A stretch of DNA of 8,889 nucleotides from Chloroflexota bacterium (GTDB lineage Bacteria; Chloroflexota; Anaerolineae; Anaerolineales; Villigracilaceae): assembly GCA_016191985.1 (NCBI GenBank), contig JACPVB010000145.1, positions 1-8,889 on the forward strand, read 5' to 3'. Both the position numbers and the translations under genes were made by a program. The notes under the pieces are model-generated. The model was not told where the DNA came from. It did not search any database and saw only the letters and a program-made list of their open reading frames with translations. Each line of letters opens with the position of its first letter. The first letter of the stretch is position 1. This document shows positions 1 to 5,676 of the stretch, piece after piece.

Positions 1-311
1 ACGGTATATGAACCCGTATCCACATCCAATGCGAAAGTGGAAAGGTTGTCATCCTCGGTATCTACGGACGGGTTTACGCCATAGTCCTCGAAGAACATAT
101 CGGTTGGTGGATCGGAAGATGGGGGTTGCCCGCTAACAGACTCCTCGCTAACGGGCGCTTCGGTAGCGGCAGGAGCTTCTGTGGCCGCAGGGGGTTCCAG
201 GTAATAATCAGGCTCTAGTGGCGCTTCGGTGGCGGCGGGTGCGCCACAAGCGGCGGCAAAGAGCAGTAAAAGCAGAGCACAAAGGCCAATGACCTTGCGT
301 AAGGTTTTCAT
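1..311 (-). CDS. YfbK-like von Willebrand factor A lipoprotein, N-terminal part (runs off the left edge)
   Basis: The first 103 codons of a minus-strand gene, with the rest lying left of the window. A basic start (MKTLRK) and a hydrophobic core lead to the lipobox LFAAAC, so Cys22 should be lipidated after signal peptidase II cleavage and the protein should sit on the outer face of the cytoplasmic membrane. Residues 23-60 are an Ala/Pro/Thr/Glu linker with the unit AATEAP repeated. Residues 89-103 read NLSTFALDVDTGSYT, which matches the conserved N-terminal signature (STFxxDVDTxSY) of the YfbK-type vWFA lipoproteins; the vWA domain itself would follow outside the window. The start is supported by AGGAG about 8 bases upstream (minus strand, about 320-324). 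Such proteins have no well-defined biochemical role. The signature makes the family assignment firm, but the missing domain cannot be inspected. Confidence 0.88.
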   Translation of the reverse strand, partial: MKTLRKVIGLCALLLLLFAAACGAPAATEAPLEPDYYLEPPAATEAPAATEAPVSEESVSGQPPSSDPPTDMFFEDYGVNPSVDTEDDNLSTFALDVDTGSYT

Positions 312-428
312 TTTTCTTCTCCTATGAAATTTTTATTTTTAGCTATAGACAGGTAAAGAAGACCAGCAGGCGGCGTCCCACTGTTCTTCAAGCATTCAGG
401 TTAAGTCATAGGCCCTCCTTTCCATGGA

Positions 429-521
429 TGGCAATCCCAATGATTGCCAATTACGATGCTAATTGGACGTATCGCCTGCGGGGAATGTTCCCCTGCTCAA
501 AGCGATGTTGTCATTGTGACA
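429..521. promoter_or_regulatory. Cluster of overlapping inverted repeats, possible operator region
   Basis: Four perfect dyads lie within 93 bases. TGGCAATC (429-436) pairs with GATTGCCA (442-449) across 5 bases. CCAATTA (447-453) pairs with TAATTGG (460-466) across 6. GGGGAA (480-485) pairs with TTCCCC (488-493) across 2. TGTCA (509-513) pairs with TGACA (517-521) across 3. The first two overlap by three bases, so they cannot both form as hairpins; that fits protein-binding sites or alternative RNA structures. The base pairing is seen directly, the regulatory role is inferred, and no regulator is identified. Confidence 0.4.
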
Positions 522-573
522 TTATTTAATAGGAAAATCAACCATTAGTTTTGATAAGCATCGGACAGCGGCT

Positions 574-595
574 TGCACGTTATACTTCACGTGCA
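574..595. promoter_or_regulatory. Perfect 7-base dyad TGCACGT-N8-ACGTGCA
   Basis: The arms 574-580 and 589-595 are exact reverse complements around an 8-base AT-rich spacer. The arrangement fits a dimeric regulator site. It lies about 77 bases upstream of the REC-GGDEF start codon and roughly 55 bases upstream of its proposed -10 element, a position that could serve an activator. No known consensus is recognised. Confidence 0.35.
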
Positions 596-648
596 TGAAA
601 ATGAATATTAATGCTTCAATGCAACCTACAACTCAAAACACGGTATGG

Positions 649-657
649 TGTTATAGT
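649..657 (+). promoter_or_regulatory. Putative extended -10 element for the REC-GGDEF gene
   Basis: TGTTATAGT matches the extended -10 form TGnTATAAT with one mismatch. No good -35 hexamer is seen 16-18 bases upstream, which is common for extended -10 promoters. Transcription would begin around 663-666, only 6-9 bases before the ATG at 672. No Shine-Dalgarno sequence precedes that ATG, so the mRNA would be leaderless or nearly so. This is an inference from motif match and spacing only. Confidence 0.4.
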
Positions 658-671
658 ACGCACTCAAACCC

Positions 672-1586
672 ATGAAAATACTACTGGTCGAAGATGAACA
701 TATTTCAAGGCAGATGGTCAAAAAAATTCTACTCAAGGCCGGGCACGAGGTGGTGGAGGCGGAAGACGGCCAGGCGGCATGGGAATTGTTTCAACGCGAA
801 CCTTTCCAGTTCGTCATTACCGATTGGATGATGCCCAGGCTCGATGGACCGAGCCTGGTTCAGCATATTCGGTCAAGCGACCAAAAAAGCTACACTTATA
901 TTGTTCTGCTAACGGCCATGGACGATAAGGATAATGTGGTAAGCGGCCTGGAATCGGGCGCGGACGAGTACCTCACCAAGCCCTTTAACAACAAGGAATT
1001 GATCGCCCGGGTTGCCAGCGGGATACGCATCCTTAACCTGGAAGAACAACTAATCCAGGCGCGCCAGCAAATGGAACAACTGGCCTTACACGACGGCCTG
1101 ACCGGGTTGCTCAACCGCCGCGCCATCGAGGAATATGCCGAGGCAGAATTCGACCAGACAAGCCGGAAAAAACGCCCGCTGAGCGTGGTCCTGCTGGATG
1201 TGGATCATTTCAAAAGCGTCAACGATAAATATGGTCACAAATTTGGCGATCACACCCTGCGGCGGGTGGCGCAACTCCTGACAGGAGACCTGCGCAAATA
1301 TGACCGTGTCGGGCGTTGGGGCGGCGAGGAGTTCATCCTGATACTGCCAGAGACTCAACTACAGGATGCAATCATGGTAGCGGAACGGTTGCGGTCCCGA
1401 ATTGCTGACATGAAGCTATCGCTGGAAAATGGGAAACAATTTTCAGTACAGATCAGCCTCGGCGTAGCCTGCACCACCGGGGAATTTCCATCACTTCAAA
1501 AGTTGATCGATGCCGCGGACCAGGCTATGTATCGGGCAAAACAAACTGGCCGCAATCGCGTCTGCTCTTCTGAATCAGCGCACTAA
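672..1586 (+). CDS. Response regulator with GGDEF output domain (diguanylate cyclase)
   Basis: A 304-residue cytoplasmic protein in the PleD/WspR style that should make cyclic di-GMP from two GTP when phosphorylated. Residues 1-118 are a receiver domain: the acidic pair near D8/E9, phospho-acceptor D51 in ITDWMMPRLDG, T81, and K103-P104. A short helical linker (about 119-138, LEEQLIQARQQMEQL) leads into the GGDEF domain (about 139-300), with DGLTGLLNRR at 141-150, metal-binding D176 in LLDVDHF, N184, and the active-site loop GGEEF at 217-221. RKYD at 208-211 is an RxxD inhibitory site at the usual five-residue distance, so product feedback inhibition is expected. All catalytic residues are present. 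No sensor kinase lies nearby, so the input is unknown. The start MKILLVEDE is typical of receivers, but no Shine-Dalgarno sequence precedes it. The neighbouring operon shows no direct link to c-di-GMP. Confidence 0.96.
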   Translation: MKILLVEDEHISRQMVKKILLKAGHEVVEAEDGQAAWELFQREPFQFVITDWMMPRLDGPSLVQHIRSSDQKSYTYIVLLTAMDDKDNVVSGLESGADEYLTKPFNNKELIARVASGIRILNLEEQLIQARQQMEQLALHDGLTGLLNRRAIEEYAEAEFDQTSRKKRPLSVVLLDVDHFKSVNDKYGHKFGDHTLRRVAQLLTGDLRKYDRVGRWGGEEFILILPETQLQDAIMVAERLRSRIADMKLSLENGKQFSVQISLGVACTTGEFPSLQKLIDAADQAMYRAKQTGRNRVCSSESAH

Positions 1587-1893
1587 AAACCAAGAATTTT
1601 CCAAATGCGATTACAAAAGTAATAGCCAAAACTCCGGCTGAATATGCTCCCATATTGTGAGTGGGATATAGAATTCCCCGGTTTTACCGCCAATAGTGGG
1701 AGCCTTTGTTCAGTAATTTTTTGGCGCGCCGGCGGGAAGCTAATTTCCAATCACCGCATGGTAAAATCGCAAATTGCCGGCACGTGGAAGTGCAAAACCT
1801 CTCAAATAAAAACCGCCAGCCAGATAAAAAGGCGTTGCCTGAACAGGTTTGACGACGGCAGGGCACAGTTTCAGATTTTTTGGAGCAATAATA
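1587..1893. other. Non-coding leader region before the biosynthetic operon
   Basis: About 307 bases with no convincing gene. Short open frames here lack ribosome binding sites and have unlike composition, so I leave them out. GCTCCCA (about 1646-1652) and TGGGAGC (about 1696-1702) form a distant 7-base inverted repeat. TTGACG (1849-1854) stands 17 bases before CAGATT (1872-1877) as a weak promoter candidate, but the start it implies would fall on the ribosome binding site. No T-tract terminator follows the GGDEF gene, so some read-through into the operon is possible. No known riboswitch core was recognised. Confidence 0.6.
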
Positions 1894-3135
1894 ATGATAA
1901 AGCTAAGTTACAGCACTTTTGGGTTAACCGACCTGGATTTTTTGGATTCAATCGACGTTGTAGATAAGGCGGGGTATCCGGGGATCGAGCTTTCTTTTCA
2001 TCGGGATCAGTTCAATCCGTTCAACATTACCGATGAGTATCTCGCAAAAGTCAAAAATCGACTCGACAGTTTGGAAGTGAAAGCCGCCTGTGTATCAACC
2101 GCTTCGCATTTTTTCACTCCCCAGCGTCCACATGAACCATCGTTGATGAGCCCTGATCTGGCGGGGCGGAAGCGGCGCATCAACCTTGTCAAACGCGGGA
2201 TTCATGTCGCTCGAAAGCTGGACGTAAACCTTGTCACATTTGGAAGCGGATTCATCCGCGATGAGCATGTGAGCAATCCATCGGTCAATCCGCGCGAACT
2301 GCTGGTGGACAGCGTCCATCAATGTCTGAAGGAACTGCATAACGATGAAGACATCACCCTGCTGATCGAGCCAGAGCCGGGCATGTACATCGAGACACTC
2401 GAACAGGGCATCAGCCTGGTCGATGAGGTGAATTCATCCCGCTTCCAACTGCACCTTGACCTGAATCACAACTACTGCTCCGAGCAGAACTATCTTGAAG
2501 CGCTGGGCAAAGCCGCGCCTCATGCGAAATTCCTGCACGTCTCCGATTCGCAGGAAGGCTATAACCTGAAACTGGTCAAAATGGCGGACGACCTCAAGAT
2601 GGATTTGAACTTCGCCAACTACCTGGTCTACTTCCCCGAATTCGCAGACTACCTGCTGGTTGACCCCCACCACCCCATCTATTTTTATGATGAAATGCCC
2701 GATGCCAAACAAAAGAAGCGCATCGAAGCGCTTCTCGGCTCGGTGAATATTTCCACACCGCCCGCCTTCGTAGACTACAACAGCCTGTACGCGGGGCAAT
2801 CTCCATTCGAGAGCGAGATTTTCGTCTATCTTATTTCCGTGCCAGGGTTGAGCTACGATGTGCTTGAAAGAGCAAGACCCATCATCATTTACCTGCGAAG
2901 CACAAAGGTTGCAAGCGGTAAATTATTGATGGATAAAATGGTGGCCAACACCCTGACGGGCATCGTCCACTTCCACGAAATTCCCGGCGAAGGGACAATG
3001 GATTTCGCCGCCAGCTTCAAAGCGCTGACCGATAATGGCTTTTCAGGCTACGCCTCTGTTGAGTTGTACCACCACGTTGCATCATGGGAAAAGGCGCTGA
3101 GCGACAGCTACAGGCATTTGTCGCAGTTTGTTTAA
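1894..3135 (+). CDS. Sugar phosphate isomerase/epimerase (xylose isomerase-like TIM barrel) with large internal insert
   Basis: A 413-residue cytoplasmic protein of the AP-endonuclease-2/xylose isomerase-like TIM-barrel superfamily. The barrel starts at residue 1 (MIKLSYSTFG, then GYPGIELSFHRD at 27-38). The likely metal ligands are E159 (LLIEPEPG), D189 (HLDLNHN), H215 (FLHVSDS) and E390 (ASVELYHH), the Glu-Asp-His-Glu set of the family. Relatives are usually 260-300 residues; the excess is an insert at about 222-356, between HVSDS and HFHEIPGEGTMDF, that I do not recognise. The start at 1894 is chosen because GGAG lies 8 bases upstream and the protein then opens on the first barrel strand; the in-frame ATG at 1849 adds 15 unlikely residues. 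It heads a six-gene plus-strand run. An isomerase or epimerase acting on the sugar substrate or the cyclitol product of the cyclase two genes down is plausible. It recalls EboE in enzyme class, but not clearly in sequence. Confidence 0.88.
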   Translation: MIKLSYSTFGLTDLDFLDSIDVVDKAGYPGIELSFHRDQFNPFNITDEYLAKVKNRLDSLEVKAACVSTASHFFTPQRPHEPSLMSPDLAGRKRRINLVKRGIHVARKLDVNLVTFGSGFIRDEHVSNPSVNPRELLVDSVHQCLKELHNDEDITLLIEPEPGMYIETLEQGISLVDEVNSSRFQLHLDLNHNYCSEQNYLEALGKAAPHAKFLHVSDSQEGYNLKLVKMADDLKMDLNFANYLVYFPEFADYLLVDPHHPIYFYDEMPDAKQKKRIEALLGSVNISTPPAFVDYNSLYAGQSPFESEIFVYLISVPGLSYDVLERARPIIIYLRSTKVASGKLLMDKMVANTLTGIVHFHEIPGEGTMDFAASFKALTDNGFSGYASVELYHHVASWEKALSDSYRHLSQFV

Positions 3136-3144
3136 TAAGTTTAG

Positions 3145-3205
3145 GTAGGGGCGACCCTTCAAGGTTTGACTGGGTGTCTGACCTCACTTGGCGGGTCGCC
3201 CCTAC
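3145..3205. repeat. Palindromic repeat element with 13-base perfect arms
   Basis: GTAGGGGCGACCC (3145-3157) is the exact reverse complement of GGGTCGCCCCTAC (3193-3205). Inside, AGGTTTGAC and GTCTGACCT pair imperfectly (7 of 9) around TGGGT, so the whole 61 bases can fold as one long hairpin. No T-tract follows, so it is not a standard terminator. The GTAGGGGCGACC arm is a type I associate with dispersed small repeats in Chloroflexota and some other bacteria. It sits between the isomerase stop and the ribosome binding site of the LuxS gene, and could attenuate or stabilise the operon mRNA. Confidence 0.8.
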
Positions 3206-3228
3206 TTGTTCAAGAATAGGAGAGAGTT

Positions 3229-3708
3229 ATGATAGACGTTACTCAGCTCGGCTGGGAGGCCGCCACAGTTGGGGAATTGGATCATCGTGTGTTGAAAGCG
3301 CCGCATGTCAAACTGCGCTCATTCACCCAGGGACCGACAGGCGACGTGGTGTACGCAGTAGATTTACGCATCAATCCGCCCAATTCAACCTTTTTATCCT
3401 CCACAGAGATGCACTCTTTTGAGCATTTCCTTTTATGGGGGTTTCAAAAATATATGCCGCAAAATTTCATCTCCATCGGTCTGATGGGATGCCAGACCGG
3501 CTTTTACCTCATCCTTTTCAACGAAGGGCGCGCCAAAGCCATCTTCGACACATACGCAACAATCCTGAACGATGTGCTGGCAGCCAGCGAAGTGCCGTAT
3601 GCCAACATCGCGCAATGTGGCAATTACAAAAATCACAGTCTGGAACTTGCCCAACAGCTTGCAAAAAGAGTGCTGGAAACCAGGCTCAATTGGAATCAGG
3701 TGGCATGA
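3229..3708 (+). CDS. luxS: LuxS-family S-ribosylhomocysteine lyase
   Basis: A 159-residue cytoplasmic protein with the length and landmarks of LuxS, the Fe/Zn enzyme that splits S-ribosylhomocysteine into homocysteine and DPD, the precursor of autoinducer-2. ELDHRVLKAPHVK (16-28) matches the conserved N-terminus. R47 lies in VDLRINPPN, the substrate-binding Arg segment. The metal site HxxEH is H62-S-F-E65-H66, the catalytic cysteine is C88 in MGCQTGFY, and the third metal ligand is C130 in QCGNYKNHSLE. All catalytic residues are kept, so an active enzyme is expected. AGGAG at 3218-3222 fits the ATG at 3229. luxS usually sits near genes of the activated methyl cycle; here it lies between a sugar isomerase and a cyclase, in one run with a SAM-dependent methyltransferase. 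It may recycle that enzyme's by-product, although no Pfs/MTAN nucleosidase is present, or it may act on another sugar-like substrate. The family call is firm; the substrate is less certain. Confidence 0.92.
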   Translation: MIDVTQLGWEAATVGELDHRVLKAPHVKLRSFTQGPTGDVVYAVDLRINPPNSTFLSSTEMHSFEHFLLWGFQKYMPQNFISIGLMGCQTGFYLILFNEGRAKAIFDTYATILNDVLAASEVPYANIAQCGNYKNHSLELAQQLAKRVLETRLNWNQVA

Positions 3709-3714
3709 ATCAGA

Positions 3715-4842
3715 ATGGGCACAAGACGAGTCACTTATCAACATACCATCGAATATGAGGTCCTCAGCACCGCCAATTTGTTCCATCCGCAGAATTGGGC
3801 GCTGTTATCCGCCGGCAGGATCGAAGATGCCCGCCGTTTCATCGTGGTGGACAGTAATGTAGAGAGACATTATTCCGCCGAAATACAAAATTATTTTTCG
3901 CATCATCACATCGAAGCAAAGATCGTCACCTTCCCCAGCGGTGAGGAAAACAAGACAGTGGAAAATTATCTTTCCATCCTGCGGGGGTTGGACTCCTTCC
4001 CCATCCATCGCAGGGACGAGCCGATCATCGCCATTGGCGGCGGCGTTCTCACCGATGTGGTGGGGTTTGTCGCCAGCAGTTACCGCCGTGGCGTGCCGCA
4101 TATCAAAGTGCCGACCACTTTAATGGGATATGTCGACGCTTCGATCGGCATCAAGACCGGGATCAACTTCAATGGAAGTAAGAATCGGCTCGGGGCATTT
4201 CATCCGCCTCAAAAGGTCCTGCTCGATAAAGCTTTCCTCAAAACCCTGCCCAAGCGTCACATCCTGAACGGGGTTTGTGAAATCATCAAACTGGCCGTCA
4301 TCAAAGATGCGGAATTGTTTGGCCTGTTGGAAGAGCATGGCGCGCAAAGCGTTGACGCTCATTTCCAGGACGAGCAAGGCGGCGTGATCCTTGACCGCGG
4401 AATCAGCGGAATGCTGGAGGAGTTACAGCCAAATTTATTCGAGGAAGATCTGGCGCGCAAAGTGGATTTTGGACATACCTTCAGCTACGGATTGGAAACC
4501 CGCCATGAAGCGCATCTGTTCCACGGCGAGGCGGTCTTGCTGGATATTCTCATCTCCACGCTGATTGCCCAGGCGCGGAATTTACTCTCCGAAGAGGAGA
4601 CCAGCCGCATCTTCCATCTGACCGATGCGCTGGGAATGGAACTCAACGCCTCGATCCTCGACCCGGGCCTGCTCTGGGAATCGCTGACGGAGCGTACCTA
4701 CCACCGCAACGGACTGCAGAGAGTCCCCATGCCGCGCGGCATCGGAGACTGTACCTTCCTGAACGATATCAACGCGGACGAAATCGAATCCGCAGTCAAA
4801 ACTTTAGAAGATAGGATCAATGTAAAAAATGAAATCATTTGA
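3715..4842 (+). CDS. Sugar phosphate cyclase of the 3-dehydroquinate synthase superfamily (EEVS/DDGS-like)
   Basis: A 375-residue NAD- and metal-dependent cyclase. NAD-binding and active-site motifs are IAIGGGVLTDVVGF (105-118), KVPTTLMGYVDASIGIKTG (131-149) and GSKNRLGAFHPP (154-165). Metal ligands are E189 (NGVCEIIK), H254 (DFGHTFS) and H270 (LFHGEAV). Several features point away from AroB and toward sedoheptulose-7-phosphate cyclases: MLEELQPNLFE (233-243), Asp251 where AroB has the Asn of its NxGHTFGH motif, RNGLQRVPMPRGIGD (331-345), and no lysine where the C-terminal catalytic Lys of AroB should fall. The position of the second His of GHTFGH is Tyr258; I recall Pro there in EEVS. The likely product is therefore a C7 cyclitol such as a valiolone- or gadusol-type ring, although the exact substrate cannot be read. 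It starts 6 bases after luxS, with AGGTGG inside the end of luxS as a weak ribosome binding site, and overlaps the methyltransferase by 14 bases. EboD is another DHQS-like relative to compare. Confidence 0.9.
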   Translation: MGTRRVTYQHTIEYEVLSTANLFHPQNWALLSAGRIEDARRFIVVDSNVERHYSAEIQNYFSHHHIEAKIVTFPSGEENKTVENYLSILRGLDSFPIHRRDEPIIAIGGGVLTDVVGFVASSYRRGVPHIKVPTTLMGYVDASIGIKTGINFNGSKNRLGAFHPPQKVLLDKAFLKTLPKRHILNGVCEIIKLAVIKDAELFGLLEEHGAQSVDAHFQDEQGGVILDRGISGMLEELQPNLFEEDLARKVDFGHTFSYGLETRHEAHLFHGEAVLLDILISTLIAQARNLLSEEETSRIFHLTDALGMELNASILDPGLLWESLTERTYHRNGLQRVPMPRGIGDCTFLNDINADEIESAVKTLEDRINVKNEII

Positions 4843-5536
4843 AAATGCCGACAACAAAGAAATAAACAAGTTCGATAGGGTCTCTCAAATCTGGTGGGAT
4901 CTCAAAGGGGAAATGGGAACCCTCCATACCATCAACCCGCTGCGCACGAATTTCATCATGGAGAAACTGAATGGGGGCAGTCCAAGAATATTGGATGTGG
5001 GTTGCGGTGGCGGCATCCTCTCCGAGGCGTTGGCCAAAGCCGGGGCGCAGGTAACAGGCCTGGACTTGTCCGAAGCGTCCATTCAAGTCGCCAAACAGCA
5101 CGCCCAGCAGCAGGGATTGAACATCGACTACCGCTACGAAAGCGTTGAAGAGGTTGCTCAAAAAAATGTCGGCAGTTTCGACGTGGTGACCTGCATGGAA
5201 ATGCTGGAGCATGTACCGGAGCCGGGCAAAGTTGTGGCCGCCTGTGCCCAGGCGTTGAAGCCGGGCGGGCACGCCTTCTTTTCGACCATCAACCGCACGC
5301 CGAAAGCCTTCCTGTTTGCTATCATCGGCGGCGAGTATGTCCTGCGGCTCTTGCCACGCGGCACGCACACCTATTCAAAACTCATTCGTCCAACCGAATT
5401 AAAAAATTGGAACCGCGAAGCCGGGTTGGACTTCGTGCGCCTCGCCAGCCTGATGTACAACCCCTTCACCCGCACGTTCAAAGTTGCCGCGGGCAAAGAA
5501 GATGTAAATTACATGGCGCATTTCATTAAGAAATAA
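4829..5536 (+). CDS. ubiG: UbiG-like SAM-dependent O-methyltransferase
   Basis: A 235-residue class I methyltransferase that matches UbiG along its whole length. EINKFDRVSQIWWDLKGE (11-28) and LHTINPLR (32-39) form the N-terminal UbiG signature. The SAM site follows with LDVGCGGGILSEALA (55-69) and GLDLSE (77-82), then TCMEMLEHVPEP (121-132), FSTINR (151-156) and GTHTYSKLIRPTEL (178-191). In ubiquinone synthesis UbiG methylates ring hydroxyls twice, after UbiA has prenylated the ring. Here it directly precedes a UbiA-like gene and overlaps the cyclase gene by 14 bases, with AGGA at 4813-4816 as a distant ribosome binding site. Chloroflexota make menaquinone, not ubiquinone, and no other ubiquinone gene is visible, so the substrate is probably a different prenylated ring and the gene may be a transfer from a proteobacterium. 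The family match is strong; the role is inferred. Confidence 0.9.
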   Translation: MKSFENADNKEINKFDRVSQIWWDLKGEMGTLHTINPLRTNFIMEKLNGGSPRILDVGCGGGILSEALAKAGAQVTGLDLSEASIQVAKQHAQQQGLNIDYRYESVEEVAQKNVGSFDVVTCMEMLEHVPEPGKVVAACAQALKPGGHAFFSTINRTPKAFLFAIIGGEYVLRLLPRGTHTYSKLIRPTELKNWNREAGLDFVRLASLMYNPFTRTFKVAAGKEDVNYMAHFIKK

Positions 5537-5544
5537 TTTTAATG

Positions 5545-5663
5545 GGTCACATCATTGCGAGCCGCCGTTGGCCTGGTGGGATAAAGTCCATAAAGAGGCC
5601 AGGCGGCGAAACAATCTCCCATGAAGGAGGTTGCCTCGCTTTGCTCGCAACGATGCGGTGACC
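5545..5663. repeat. MITE-like repeat with imperfect terminal inverted repeats
   Basis: A 119-base element between the methyltransferase and UbiA-like genes. Its left end GGTCACATCATTGCGAGC matches the reverse complement of its right end, GGTCACCGCATCGTTGCGAGC, apart from a short indel and one substitution. Inside, GCCGCC...GGCCT pairs with AGGCC..GGCGGC (about 5561-5606), and CAATCTCC pairs with GGAGGTTG (about 5612-5633, one wobble). The CATTGCGAGC...CAATCTCC vocabulary is that of dispersed short repeats known from several bacterial groups. It carries no gene. The ribosome binding site of the next gene (GGAG, 5664-5667) begins at the base right after it, so the element forms part of that gene's leader. 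Confidence 0.8.
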
Positions 5664-5676
5664 GGAGATATAAATT

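Larger units (their letters stand above)
312..671. other. Non-coding divergent intergenic region with several dyads
   Basis: No convincing gene lies in these 360 bases between the divergently read vWA lipoprotein and REC-GGDEF genes. The stretch must carry both promoters. It holds a run of short inverted repeats between 429 and 521, a further 7-base dyad at 574-595, and an extended -10 element near 649-657, each listed separately. I saw no tRNA, no recognisable riboswitch core and no terminator with a T-tract. Confidence 0.75.

Noticed and set aside
1849..1893. Upstream ATG at 1849 as start of the isomerase
   Set aside because: It adds 15 residues before the first barrel strand and lacks the ribosome binding site seen in front of 1894.
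1740..1893. Possible cyclic di-GMP (GEMM) riboswitch before the operon, suggested by the GGDEF neighbour
   Set aside because: Fragments such as GCAAA appear, but the ordered GEMM core and tetraloop receptor are not visible.
1644..1967. Plus-strand open frame of 107 codons in the leader region
   Set aside because: It overlaps the isomerase start in another frame, lacks a ribosome binding site, and its protein resembles nothing known.
3715..4842. Annotation of the cyclase as aroB (3-dehydroquinate synthase)
   Set aside because: It has Asp for the motif Asn, Tyr for the second His, no Lys at the expected C-terminal catalytic position, and the MLEELQPN motif of sugar phosphate cyclases; no shikimate genes are adjacent.
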